NCBI GenBank assembly: GCA_016218705.1
Contig: JACRDC010000017.1
Coordinates: 1 to 64,000, forward strand
DNA length: 64,000 nucleotides
Direction: 5' to 3'
Source of the DNA: Desulfarculus sp.
Lineage (GTDB): Bacteria > Desulfobacterota > Desulfarculia > Desulfarculales > Desulfarculaceae
Each line of letters opens with the position of its first letter. The first letter of the stretch is position 1. Made by a program: the position numbers and the translations under genes. Under the pieces are notes generated by a model that made no database searches, was not told where the DNA came from, and worked only from the letters and a program-made list of their open reading frames with translations. This document shows positions 16,651 to 25,578 of the stretch, piece by piece.

Positions 16651-17177
16651 GCCCGGAACCAGCCCGGCAGCACATCGAAAAAGCGCGCCCACAGGGCACC
16701 GGCGGCCAGGCAGACCGCGAAGGGGATGCCCGGCAGGCCCAGGCTCTGGGGCGGAGCCGGACGCAGGCCGGGGATGACCAGTCCCCGCAACAGCCGGCCC
16801 AGGTTGGCCAGGCCCTCCCACAGGCATCCCTTGACCAGCATGACCACCAAGGCCCAGGCCCCGCCCACCAGGCAGGCGTACACAGCCACCTTGAGGGCGA
16901 AGGCCGGCCCGCCCAGGGCGCCCACCGCCGCCAGCAGCTTGACATCGCCCCCGCCCAGGGCGCCCAACATGAAAGGCACCAGGAGCAGGCCGCCGCCCAC
17001 CAGCACCCCGGCCAGGGCGGTCCACAAGCCCCACCACCCCGCCTGCCAGCCACCCAGGAGCAGCCCCAGGCCGGCGGCGGGCAGGGTTAGCCAGTTGTAG
17101 ACCAGGCCGCTGCGCAGGTCAGTGACCACACCGGCGCCCAGCAGCACGGCCAAGCCCAGTTCTGCCGCCCAGGTCAT
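16647..17177 (-). CDS. cpaA: Tad prepilin peptidase (CpaA/TadV, A24 family)
   Basis: A 176-residue integral membrane aspartic protease that cuts the leader from Flp and TadE/F prepilins. Both catalytic aspartates are recognisable: one in the VVTDLRSGLVYNW stretch (Asp20) and one in the GALGGGDVKLL motif (about Asp78). The length fits the short CpaA/TadV type, which lacks the methyltransferase domain of PilD. It follows the main flp gene by 33 nt and overlaps tadE. Confidence 0.93.
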   Translation of the reverse strand: MTWAAELGLAVLLGAGVVTDLRSGLVYNWLTLPAAGLGLLLGGWQAGWWGLWTALAGVLVGGGLLLVPFMLGALGGGDVKLLAAVGALGGPAFALKVAVYACLVGGAWALVVMLVKGCLWEGLANLGRLLRGLVIPGLRPAPPQSLGLPGIPFAVCLAAGALWARFFDVLPGWFRA

Positions 17178-17210
17178 GCTAGCGCAAACCCGGGCCGGGA
17201 CCTCCCGGCC

Positions 17211-17450
17211 TCACTTGGACTTGAAGCCTTGGCTCAGGGTGTCCTTGATGTTTTTGGCCATGGTCTGCACGCCTTCCTTGAATGGGTCAATGAAGACGTA
17301 GGCCGCAGCCAGAATGGCCGCCACGATGACCCCGATGATGAGCATGTATTCCGTGGTGGTCTGGCCCCGCTGATCCCGATATAGGCTGCTCAGATTATGC
17401 ATGGGCTTAATCCAGTTTGAGAGGGAGCGTTCCCGGGTTGCCCGACTCAT
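17211..17450 (-). CDS. flp: Main Flp-type prepilin
   Basis: Flp pilin, the major subunit of the Tad pilus. The DQRGQTTTEYML motif gives cleavage after Gly, then a hydrophobic helix of about 20 residues and a short polar C-terminus rich in Lys. As drawn (79 residues) the leader is 29 residues; an internal ATG at 17402 would give a more typical 63-residue prepilin with a 13-residue leader. Neither start has a convincing ribosome site, so the start is open. It heads the Tad gene run, as flp genes usually do. Confidence 0.9.
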   Translation of the reverse strand: MSRATRERSLSNWIKPMHNLSSLYRDQRGQTTTEYMLIIGVIVAAILAAAYVFIDPFKEGVQTMAKNIKDTLSQGFKSK

Positions 17451-17649
17451 ACCCCTACCGATTAGCTATCATAGTTGGTTTAATGGCGTCAAGGACTCAT
17501 GCCCGCCGCCGGCAGGGGGGGCTGGCGGTCCTGTCGCCCAGTCCGGACTGGACGGGAAATCCCCCAAGGCGGTAACTTGATCGGTAGTGCTGGGTCTGGG
17601 CCGACACCGCCCCCCGTTTCATTCAATGATTTATCTGCACGGAGGAGCC

Positions 17650-18606
17650 ATGGCCCGCAGCGACGTTCATCCCGGCCACGAGTTCGCCGACTGGCAGGTC
17701 TGGCCCGGTGCCTATGGCACGCCGTCCCTGGCCGAGGCCTATCCCCAGGGACCGCGCCCCGGCCTGGTCCTTGACCAGCATACGCCCATCGCCTCCATGG
17801 GCTCCTGCTTCGCCCGCGAGATAAAACAAGTGCTCCAGGCGCGTGGCTACAACTACGTGGCAGAGGAGACCCATCACCCGGCGGCCCGGCACGCCAGCGC
17901 CGCCTGGGAGCGGCTGTACAACACCTTCTCCATGCGCCAGGTCCTTGAATACACCTTTGGGGATTGGCAACCCGGGCTGCGCTGGTGGCGGGTGCCGGAC
18001 AGCGGCACGGTCCAGGACCCCTACCGCCGCGTGGTGCTCTACGGCAGCCTGGAGCAGGCCGAGGCCGACTTCGCCCTACACCGCCAGCACTCGCGGCGCG
18101 CCCTGACCAGGGCGCGGGTGTTGATCCTCACCCTGGGCCTCACGGAAATATGGCAGGACCGGGCCGACGGCGCGGTCATCTGCCTGCCCGCCGGCCCCTA
18201 CGTCACCCAGGGCGGCGACATGGGCCGCTACCAGTTCCGGGTCAGCCGCTACCAGGAGAACCTGGACAACCTGGAGGGCATTCAGCAGATCATGGCCCTG
18301 CACAACCCCGCCTGCCACCTGGTGGTGACGGTCTCGCCCGTGCACCTGTGGGCCACCTTCCGCGGCGACGCCGACGTCATAAGCGCCAGTTGCAACTCCA
18401 AGTCCACCCTGCGCGCCGCGGCCGACGAGTTCGCCAGCCGCCACGCCAATGTCAGCTACTTCCCCGCCTACGAGATCGCCACCATCCTCTGTCCCCTGCT
18501 GGGCCGGCCAGCCTACACCAGCGGCCGCGAGAACTTCCACGTCAACCAGGCCACCGTGGAGCTCATCATGGACAATTTTTTCGCCATGTACGGCCAGGGG
18601 TCATGA
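17650..18606 (+). CDS. GSCFA-domain protein
   Basis: A 318-residue protein with the GSCFA signature (ASMGSCFAREI near residues 54-64) and the family's later TLGLTEIW and VTVSPVHLWATF motifs. GSCFA proteins are SGNH-hydrolase-like, of unknown substrate, and often lie in surface-polysaccharide clusters. The start at 17650 is set by GGAGGAG directly upstream. Its 3' end overlaps the convergent heparinase-like gene by 41 bp. Likely an O-acyl esterase or transferase acting on glycan; substrate not predictable. Confidence 0.85.
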   Translation: MARSDVHPGHEFADWQVWPGAYGTPSLAEAYPQGPRPGLVLDQHTPIASMGSCFAREIKQVLQARGYNYVAEETHHPAARHASAAWERLYNTFSMRQVLEYTFGDWQPGLRWWRVPDSGTVQDPYRRVVLYGSLEQAEADFALHRQHSRRALTRARVLILTLGLTEIWQDRADGAVICLPAGPYVTQGGDMGRYQFRVSRYQENLDNLEGIQQIMALHNPACHLVVTVSPVHLWATFRGDADVISASCNSKSTLRAAADEFASRHANVSYFPAYEIATILCPLLGRPAYTSGRENFHVNQATVELIMDNFFAMYGQGS

Positions 18607-20848
18607 GGCGCGCGGGCGGGCGGGCCGCCGGCGCCAGCACCAGCCGGTCCACTTGACCCCCTGGATGGCCGATGACCATGGAGACCTGGCCCCAGGCCAC
18701 GCGCAGATCAACCAAACTATAGCCCGCGTCGGGGGCCAAAAGCCACAGGGCCTGCATGGGCAAGGTCCCCCGCGCGGCCAGGCGCCAATGGGGGGCCGGG
18801 GTGTCCGCGCCGGCCAGGGAGACCCAGCCCCGGAGTGGCCGGCGCCGGCCTTGGTCCAAGTCCAAGGCCGCGCCGGCGGGGGCGTGCAGCAGACGCAGGC
18901 CAAAGCCGTCCGCCGCCTCCAGGGCTTTCTCCAGCCGCCGCCAGCGGCCGGGGAACATCTGCCAACCCACCCGCCATTCGTGCTCACCCGCCAGGCCCCA
19001 CACCCGGTCCCACACCAGGGCGTAGCGCCCGCCCACCATGACCAGCCAGCGGCTCAGGATGGCCCCGCCGGGCGTGGCCGCCTGGGCGATGGCCAGTTGC
19101 AGGCCCGGCCAGCGATGCAACGCGATGGCGCCGGGTCCCGGACTGGCGCCCAGGCCGTCCAGTAGGGGCTGGCTGTGCGCCCCAGCGCCACGGTACAGGG
19201 TGGTCAGGGGACTGGGGGCATAGGAGCTGATGCCCGGGTCCACCACCCGGGGACCGCCCGCGTGGACCTCCAGGGAAAGGCCGTCAGCATGGCCGTGGGC
19301 CAGACCGGGTGGCGCGGCCCGCAACAACAGCCACATATCCCCTGGTGGCCGGCCACCCCGCAATATCGCCAGCCCGGCCTGGAGCCAAAGCCTGGAGGAC
19401 ATGCGGGGCTGTCTGCCCTCCTGGCCGTGGCTGCCCAGCCAGCGCCAGACGGGCCGGCCCAGGTCCTGGCCAGCCCAGGCCATGAGCGCCGCATAATCGC
19501 CTAGCGCCCCGCCCGAGTCGTTGAGCGCCGGCCAGGAAAAATCAGGCCTGGCCAAGCCCGCCAGGTGGGTGAGCCCCCGCGCCAAGGCCGCCTGGGCCGC
19601 CCGGGGCCAGGGCCAGGCCGCGGCCAAGCAGGCCCGCCGCGCCAGTAATAGGGCCTGTAGGCAAAAGGCCTGGTACAGGGGCGACAGCTCAACATGGGAG
19701 CCGTCGCGGTTGAACTGCCGCCGGCATTGGGCGGCCAACCTGCGCAAGCCCAGGCTGGTCCATTCTTCCGACTCGGTGAACTCCGGCCAGGCCAGGCCGG
19801 CCAGGGCCAGGGCCGCGGCCTCCAGCAAGGCCCAGTTGTTGGGGTGGCCCTGGTGGTCGCATAAGTGCCGGGCGTGCTCCCATACCGAACGCCGCATGAG
19901 GTTTTGCAGGCCAGGTCCCAGGTCGGCCCAGGCCAGTCCCCTTACCCACAGCCATTCCATTATCCGCCAGGCCGTGGACAGGGTCTCCCAGGCCGGGCCG
20001 GCCCCGCCGTTGCTCTCCACGGGCACGGGATGCGCGCGTATCCAGGTAGCCAGCAGGCGGCGCAGAGCGCGCAAGTGCCTGCTTTGGCCGCTGCGCGCCC
20101 AGGCCAGGGCCAGGGTGCGCAGGTCGTGGTGGCGGTGCAGAAAGTGACGCCACTCCAGGGCGCGCAAGGGGTCGGCGCCCCAATCCCAGGGATAGCCGAT
20201 TTCTTGCCCCAGCAGCCGGCCGGCCAGCAGATCGTCAGGCGAGGAACGCGGCAACTGGTGGGGCGGCGGCAGCCAAAGACCGGGATGATCCAAGCCGTGG
20301 CCCGCCGGGGCTGGCCAGGGCGGGGGCCGTAGCCGGCAGGCCACGCCTTTCGCCGTCAGACGGGGGCCAGGCGGCAGGCTGCGCGCCTGGCCCCACAGCT
20401 CGCCCAGGCGCACCTTGGCCATGCCGGGCGCCTCGCCCTTCTCCCTGGCCAGCACCAGCTCCAGCCAGCGCGCGCCGGCCAAGGGACCGATCTGGCCGTA
20501 GGTGCCAAAGTCCTCGTCATGGAAAACCAGATTTGCCTTGGCGCGGAGTGGCAAGGGCGCGCGCCCACCGGAGAAGGCCAGGGGCGGCCGGCCGGGGGTG
20601 CCGTAGCACAGATAAAGGCCAGCCAGCAGGGAATGCTCCCCCAGATTATGCAGGCCTAGTTGCAGGGCGTCCACGCCGGCCAGATCAGGCGCGGCCAGGC
20701 GCAGGCGCAAGGGCGTTGGCCCCACCACATCCACCCCTTGCCCGCGCGCCTGGCCCAGGCAGCGCCAGGCCTGGGGACCGGCCAGACGGTGGGTGGCCGT
20801 CAAACGGTCACGCCGGAATAGGCCCTGGGGCAGCACCGGGTCCTTCAT
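18566..20848 (-). CDS. Heparinase II/III-like polysaccharide lyase family protein
   Basis: A 760-residue protein. The C-terminal half carries the heparinase II/III signature HGHADGLSLEVHAGG, then VVDPGISSY and a GAHSQPLLDG stretch. The centre is the alpha-helical toroid, with the SPLYQAFCLQALLLA and HPNNWALLEAA motifs. No signal peptide is seen. Family members cleave uronic-acid glycans or occur in polysaccharide export clusters; with a GSCFA gene beside it and glycosyltransferases upstream, a role in making or trimming a surface glycan is likely. The start at 20848 overlaps the preceding stop (ATGA); a longer frame to 21064 would cover the upstream gene. Confidence 0.83.
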   Translation of the reverse strand: MKDPVLPQGLFRRDRLTATHRLAGPQAWRCLGQARGQGVDVVGPTPLRLRLAAPDLAGVDALQLGLHNLGEHSLLAGLYLCYGTPGRPPLAFSGGRAPLPLRAKANLVFHDEDFGTYGQIGPLAGARWLELVLAREKGEAPGMAKVRLGELWGQARSLPPGPRLTAKGVACRLRPPPWPAPAGHGLDHPGLWLPPPHQLPRSSPDDLLAGRLLGQEIGYPWDWGADPLRALEWRHFLHRHHDLRTLALAWARSGQSRHLRALRRLLATWIRAHPVPVESNGGAGPAWETLSTAWRIMEWLWVRGLAWADLGPGLQNLMRRSVWEHARHLCDHQGHPNNWALLEAAALALAGLAWPEFTESEEWTSLGLRRLAAQCRRQFNRDGSHVELSPLYQAFCLQALLLARRACLAAAWPWPRAAQAALARGLTHLAGLARPDFSWPALNDSGGALGDYAALMAWAGQDLGRPVWRWLGSHGQEGRQPRMSSRLWLQAGLAILRGGRPPGDMWLLLRAAPPGLAHGHADGLSLEVHAGGPRVVDPGISSYAPSPLTTLYRGAGAHSQPLLDGLGASPGPGAIALHRWPGLQLAIAQAATPGGAILSRWLVMVGGRYALVWDRVWGLAGEHEWRVGWQMFPGRWRRLEKALEAADGFGLRLLHAPAGAALDLDQGRRRPLRGWVSLAGADTPAPHWRLAARGTLPMQALWLLAPDAGYSLVDLRVAWGQVSMVIGHPGGQVDRLVLAPAARPPARLMTPGRTWRKNCP

Positions 20849-21549
20849 GGCAGGGGCAAGGCTCGGCCGGGGTCCAGATAGCGCAGGCCGGCCAGGGCCA
20901 GCCTCGGCCCCAGGCTGACCAGCAGGGGGTTGGCGTTGGGCATGCGAAAGCGTGGCAAGCCGTGGCCAGCCAAAAGCCTGGTCAGGCCCCACAGGCAGAC
21001 CCCGTGCCCCACCACCAGTACCCGCTGCCCCTGGGCCAGGCTGGGGCGTAGGTCCTGCTCCCAAAAGGGCTGCAAGCGCGACAAGACCTGCCGCAGGGAT
21101 TCTCCCGCCGGCAGATCGCCGGCGGCCAGGCCGGCGTAACGCGGGTCGTGAGCAGGGTGGCGGGGGTCGCTGGGCGTCAGCGGGGGCGGCGGAGTTTCCA
21201 GACCATTGCGCCAGGCCTCCACCACCTCAGCCCCATAAAGCGCGTGGGCTTCTTCCTGGGCCAGGCCCTCCAAGGCCCCGCAGTGCCGTTCGTTGAGCCG
21301 CCAACTGGCCGCCTGGGGAGGGGCGGGGCGCTCCATGGCCAGCAGGGCCAACTCCAGGCTGCGCCGCGCCCGTTGCAGGCAAGAGACAAAGGCCAGGTCC
21401 AATTCCATGCCTGCCCCGGCCATGAGCCGCCCGGCCTGCCGGGCCTGCTGGCGGCCCAGAGGGGTCAGGTCCACATCGCGCCAGCCGGCGAAGCGCCCCT
21501 CCTGGTTGAACTGGCTCTCGCCATGGCGCAGCAGGACCAGGTGAGTCAT
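20845..21549 (-). CDS. Histidine phosphatase, phosphoglycerate-mutase-like
   Basis: A 234-residue histidine-phosphatase-superfamily enzyme closest to cofactor-dependent phosphoglycerate mutase: LLRHGES at 6-12 with the phosphorylated His9, WRDVDLTPLG, LNERHCGALEGL and a second His in VGHG. It departs from GpmA at the C-terminal end: VGHGVCLWGLT replaces the usual HGNSLRAL, and PNANPL replaces the PTG-P-VYEL motif. Because it sits between glycan genes with overlaps on both sides, it may dephosphorylate a sugar phosphate instead of acting in glycolysis. Confidence 0.8.
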   Translation of the reverse strand: MTHLVLLRHGESQFNQEGRFAGWRDVDLTPLGRQQARQAGRLMAGAGMELDLAFVSCLQRARRSLELALLAMERPAPPQAASWRLNERHCGALEGLAQEEAHALYGAEVVEAWRNGLETPPPPLTPSDPRHPAHDPRYAGLAAGDLPAGESLRQVLSRLQPFWEQDLRPSLAQGQRVLVVGHGVCLWGLTRLLAGHGLPRFRMPNANPLLVSLGPRLALAGLRYLDPGRALPLP

Positions 21550-22793
21550 GGCGTGGCCCCTTCATGGCGGGCGGCCAGCCATCCTTCCAGGTCCTCCACC
21601 AGCCGTCGCCCCACCGCGTATTTGTCGTAGCCGCCGCGCCCCGCCCCCCGGGGCAGGCAGCGCGCCCGCCGCATAAGGCCGGCGGCCCCACCCGCGATCA
21701 CCTGCTCCTCGCCGGCCACCACCATCTGATCTGGCGGCAGGCCCTGGCAGCGCTGTTCCTGCTCGCCGCTGGGGTGGCGCTCCGGCACCACCAGGGCCGG
21801 GGTGCCAGTCAGCATCAGCTCGGCCACGGTGTTGCAGCCAGCCCGGCAGATCACCAGGTCGGCTGCGGCCACCGCCTCGACCAGGTAGGGCACAAAGGGC
21901 ACGGCCTGGGCGCCATGCTCTTGGGCCATCTTCTGGAGCGCCGCCATGTCCGCCGGCGCCAGGTAAGGGTCCAACGCCATCACCGCCCCGCAATGGCCCA
22001 GGCCCGCCTGGGGCAACGCGGACAGCAGCGCGCGCGCCAGGGCCAGCACCGGCCCGCCACGGCCCAGACTGAGGAGGACCATGCCCCGGCCGGCCAGGCC
22101 GAAGCGGGCCAGCACCTCCTGGCGGGGCGGCAGCTCGCTGGCCAGGCGGCTGGTCACTGGCCCCAGATAGCACGGGCGGGAATTGGCGCCCCAACTCTGC
22201 GCGCCTTCTGCTTGGCCGCCCGGATGATGATCGAGGACGTAGAGAAAATCATAGGCCCCCAGCAGCTCGTCCAGGCCTGGCAGCTCCGCCTGGGGCCAAG
22301 GGGGCTGATGGGGCTGGCCTCGGCCCAGGTGCGCCAGGGCGAAAGCGCGCGCCCCAGCGCCGGCGGCGCCGCCCGGCGCCAGTAGGGGTAGCGCCTCACC
22401 CAGCAGACCAGCCGGGTAGTGCTCCACCAGCACCGCGTCGGGCGCGAAGCCCTCCACCGCCGCCAGGATCAGCCCTTGGCGCAGACTGACCACCTCCTGC
22501 ACCGGCAGGCCATGCATATAGCGGGGCCGCAGCAAGGGCTGGCCTTGCTCCAGTTCCTGGCGCAGGCTGGGCAGCTTGATGACTTCCACCTGTTCGGCCA
22601 AGAAAAGCTGAGGCAGGGCCGAGCCGGTCAGCACCAGGAAATCCAGGTCGGGCCGGTGGCGGCGCATGCCGGTGATTACCGCCAGGCAACGGATGGCATG
22701 CCCCAGGCCAATGGAGTTGTGCGTGTAGAGCAATACCCGCCGCAGTTGCCGGCGCGGTCTGTGGGGGGCGGGGTGCCTTGGCGGCCAGGCCAT
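21546..22793 (-). CDS. Predicted glycosyltransferase (COG4671 / GT28-like)
   Basis: A 415-residue protein with a GT-B fold pattern: LLYTHNSIGLGHAIRC near the N-terminus, as in MurG-like and COG4671 enzymes, and a C-terminal donor site with ICRAGCNTVAELMLTGTPALV. Such enzymes transfer an NDP-sugar to a lipid or glycan acceptor. No other domain is seen. Its stop overlaps the phosphatase start, and the phosphatase stop overlaps the heparinase-like start, so the three form one tight operon. The ribosome site before ATG (GGTGAAG) is weak. Confidence 0.8.
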   Translation of the reverse strand: MAWPPRHPAPHRPRRQLRRVLLYTHNSIGLGHAIRCLAVITGMRRHRPDLDFLVLTGSALPQLFLAEQVEVIKLPSLRQELEQGQPLLRPRYMHGLPVQEVVSLRQGLILAAVEGFAPDAVLVEHYPAGLLGEALPLLAPGGAAGAGARAFALAHLGRGQPHQPPWPQAELPGLDELLGAYDFLYVLDHHPGGQAEGAQSWGANSRPCYLGPVTSRLASELPPRQEVLARFGLAGRGMVLLSLGRGGPVLALARALLSALPQAGLGHCGAVMALDPYLAPADMAALQKMAQEHGAQAVPFVPYLVEAVAAADLVICRAGCNTVAELMLTGTPALVVPERHPSGEQEQRCQGLPPDQMVVAGEEQVIAGGAAGLMRRARCLPRGAGRGGYDKYAVGRRLVEDLEGWLAARHEGATP

Positions 22794-22884
22794 GCTTCAC
22801 CAATGGAGCAGAGGTTTTTGCCCAGGCCATGGCCCGATGGCGATACAATTTGAGCCAAATCCAGCGGGCCGCGCCGGCTGCCAC

Positions 22885-22890
22885 TATAAT
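22885..22890 (+). promoter_or_regulatory. Possible -10 element before the NTT-HEAT gene
   Basis: A perfect TATAAT lies 60 nt before the ATG at 22951 in the divergent spacer. No acceptable -35 hexamer is found 16-18 nt upstream, so this is a weak call. Confidence 0.3.
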
Positions 22891-22950
22891 ACCCAGCGGC
22901 CCCTGAAGATAGGGCAAACACTTTTCTCCCCCAGGCTCTCGGCGAGGCCC

Positions 22951-25578
22951 ATGCAAGGTTTCTGGCAACGCGTTCTGAATATCTTTCCCCAGGAGAGGGG
23001 CCTGGCCTTGCGCCTGGGCCTGGTCTTCCTGGGTCTGTTCCTGGCCGTGGCCTTTTGGCGCAACTACGTGGACAGTGCCTTTATCAAGCGCTACGGCGTG
23101 CAGGAAATGCCTTTCATGTTGCTGCTGAACGGCCTATTGACCTTTGCCATCCTGGGCTGGCTGGGCCGCCTGGGCCGCCGGCTGGACGATGTCCGTCTGC
23201 TCTCCGGGTTTGTCCTGGCCTACGCCCTGATGGTGCTGGGCCTGTATTTCCTGGCGGGCCGGGGCGTGAGCGCTGCCTACGCCGTGCTTTTCCAGCTTTT
23301 GTATCTGCAAGACTCGGTGCTCTTGGTCTATTTGTGGAACATAGCCTCCGACCGCTGCGACCCCCGCCAGGGCCGGCGGCTTTTCCCCCTGTTCACGGCG
23401 GCCCAAGTGCTTGGCACCGTCCTGGGCAACTTTCTCACCCATCCCTTGCAGGCCGCCGCCGACCCCAACTTGAGCCTGGTCCTCTTCGGCTTGGCCTGGC
23501 TGGGCCTGGGACTCTATCTGGCCAGCGGGGCCCTGGGTCCGGCCCAGGCCCATGCCGCGCCGGCCAGCGCCGGCCAGTCCATGCCCTGGTCCCGTATCCC
23601 CGGCCTTGTCAGGACCTATCCAGTGGTGCGCTTCCTGCTGGTCCTGGGGCTGGTACCCAACCTGCTCCTGCCCATCTTTACCTACCTGTTCAGCGTCATC
23701 GCCAACCAGGCCTTTGCCAACGAGGCGGACCTCATGTCCTTCCTGGGCCTGTTCCGGGGGGCCATGAGCCTGGCCATCTTCGTGGCCCTGGCCGTGGCCA
23801 GCCGCCTATACAGCCGTCTGGGTCTGGCCACGGCCAGCCTGGCGCAGCCGGTCTGCTTCAGCCTGGTTTTTGCCGGCCTGGGACTGGCCTTCAATATCTA
23901 TCTGGCCGCGCTGGGGCAGTTCACCCTGCGCCTGGTGCAGCAGGCCATCGCTGGTCCGGTGAACAAGGTGCTCTTCGGCCTGGTGCCAACCGAGGCGGCC
24001 CGCTGGTGCCGGGTCTTCGTGCGCGGCACGGTGGTCAAGATAGGGGTGCTCTTGAGCTCGCTGGTGATGATGCTCTTGAGCGAGGCACCACCACGCCTGT
24101 TGGTGGCGGTGGCCCTGGTCTTGTCAGCCTGGTGGCTGGCTGAAACCTGGCTCTTTCGCCGGCGCTACCAGCACAGCCTAAAGCAGGTCATCGCCGCCGG
24201 CCTGCCCGACTACGACCGCCTGCTCCCGGCCAATGCCGGTTATCATCTGGCCGACCCCGTGGAGATGGAGCAACCCTCGCCGGCCAATGAGGACAGCCCA
24301 GCCCCACCCCTGGACCCCGCGCAGGCTCTACCCTTCCTAGATGACCCCGATCTGGCGGTGAGGGTCCAGGCCGCCCAGGTCTTTGCCCGTTCCCCCGACC
24401 CGCGCGCCATACACCGGCTGCTCATCCTGCTGGATGACCAGGAGGCCGCGCGCCGGGCCGCCATCGAGGCCCTGGCCGCCGCCGGTCCCGCCGCCCAGCC
24501 CTTGCTCACCGGCGCCCTGCTCTTGGCCAGCCCCCGGGTGCAGCGGGGCATCCTGGAGGTGCTGCGGCGGGCTGGGCTACGCGATTTTGATCCCCTGCCC
24601 TTTGTGGGGCGCCAGGCCCTGGCCGTCTATGACCGCCTGGCCGCCCTGGCGGTGTTGCAGCGCCAGGGCCCCTCGCCCAGCCTGGCCTTGCTGGCCACCC
24701 ATCTGGAGCAGGTCAACCAGCGCTGTCTGGGGCTCATCTTCCAGGCCCTGTGGGTGCGCCACGCCGACATGCGCCTGATGTATTCGGCCCTGCGCACGGC
24801 CCAGACCGCGGCGGTGGTGGAGTTGGTGGAGTCGGCGCTCAGCCTCGAACTGGCCCGCTACCTGGTGCCCCTGATAGATACCATCCCGCTGGCGGCCAAA
24901 GTTGATAAAGGCAGGCGGCTATTGCCCGTGCGGCAACCCGCCGGTCTGGTCGAGGCCCTGAACCAACTGGCCCACGCCGCCGATCCCCTGACCCGCGCCC
25001 TGGCAGCCTTTGCCATGGGCCAGTACCAACCCGGCCCGCAGTGGCTGCCCACGGCGGCGGCCCTACTCTTCGACGACGATCAGGGCGTGCGCTGGGCGGC
25101 CACCTTTGCCGCGCGGCGCTGCACGGGCCGCGAGGCCCCCCTACCGGAGGCCATAGCTCACATGGACAAGTTCAAGGGACTGAAGATTTTCGCGGGCCTG
25201 TCCCTGGCCGAGATCATGGCCCTGGTGCAATTGGGCCGCAAGGTGGCCCTTGACGCCGGCCAGGTTGTGCTCGGCGCCGATCAGCCCCCTGCTGACCTCT
25301 ATGTGATCGTGGAGGGCCGCGTGGGCCTTTATCGCGGCCCGGCCGATTTTGGCCAAGCGCCCATGGCCGAACTCGGGGCGGGCGATGTCCTGGGCGCGGT
25401 GGGCCTGTTCACCCAAAGCCCCACCAGGCTATGGGCCGTTGCCCTGGAGCCTGGCCAGGCCTTGGTGATAAAGGGCAACGAGTTGGAAGAGGCCATGCTG
25501 CTGTACCCGCAGATTGCCGTCAACCTGTGCCGCCATCTGGCCTCGCGCCTGCAAGCCGCCGGCCTGGAACAAGCATGA
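22951..25578 (+). CDS. NTT-type nucleotide transporter fused to HEAT repeats and a cNMP-like domain
   Basis: An 875-residue protein in three parts. Residues 1-410 are a polytopic membrane domain with about 11-12 helices, matching the ATP/ADP translocase (NTT) superfamily. Residues about 440-735 are HEAT-like helical repeats (DDPDLAVRVQAAQVFARS and similar). Residues about 738-870 are a cyclic-nucleotide-binding fold (KIFAGLSLAEI, ADLYVIVEGRVGLYRG). The phosphate-binding cassette of that fold reads LGAVGLFTQSPTRL, without the usual GE...PR-A residues, so cyclic nucleotide binding is doubtful. NTT-HEAT fusions are known in free-living bacteria; the substrate is not established. The next gene overlaps as ATGA. 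Confidence 0.8.
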   Translation: MQGFWQRVLNIFPQERGLALRLGLVFLGLFLAVAFWRNYVDSAFIKRYGVQEMPFMLLLNGLLTFAILGWLGRLGRRLDDVRLLSGFVLAYALMVLGLYFLAGRGVSAAYAVLFQLLYLQDSVLLVYLWNIASDRCDPRQGRRLFPLFTAAQVLGTVLGNFLTHPLQAAADPNLSLVLFGLAWLGLGLYLASGALGPAQAHAAPASAGQSMPWSRIPGLVRTYPVVRFLLVLGLVPNLLLPIFTYLFSVIANQAFANEADLMSFLGLFRGAMSLAIFVALAVASRLYSRLGLATASLAQPVCFSLVFAGLGLAFNIYLAALGQFTLRLVQQAIAGPVNKVLFGLVPTEAARWCRVFVRGTVVKIGVLLSSLVMMLLSEAPPRLLVAVALVLSAWWLAETWLFRRRYQHSLKQVIAAGLPDYDRLLPANAGYHLADPVEMEQPSPANEDSPAPPLDPAQALPFLDDPDLAVRVQAAQVFARSPDPRAIHRLLILLDDQEAARRAAIEALAAAGPAAQPLLTGALLLASPRVQRGILEVLRRAGLRDFDPLPFVGRQALAVYDRLAALAVLQRQGPSPSLALLATHLEQVNQRCLGLIFQALWVRHADMRLMYSALRTAQTAAVVELVESALSLELARYLVPLIDTIPLAAKVDKGRRLLPVRQPAGLVEALNQLAHAADPLTRALAAFAMGQYQPGPQWLPTAAALLFDDDQGVRWAATFAARRCTGREAPLPEAIAHMDKFKGLKIFAGLSLAEIMALVQLGRKVALDAGQVVLGADQPPADLYVIVEGRVGLYRGPADFGQAPMAELGAGDVLGAVGLFTQSPTRLWAVALEPGQALVIKGNELEEAMLLYPQIAVNLCRHLASRLQAAGLEQA

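Noticed and set aside
16223-17053. N-terminal extension of the tadG-like frame to 17053
   Set aside because: It would overlap tadE and the prepilin peptidase; the true start at 16222 forms ATGA with tadE and begins just before the TadG motif.
17464-17492. TTGACG followed by TAGCTA as a promoter for flp and the Tad run
   Set aside because: The -35 is fair but the -10 matches poorly at every allowed spacing, so the Tad promoter could not be placed.
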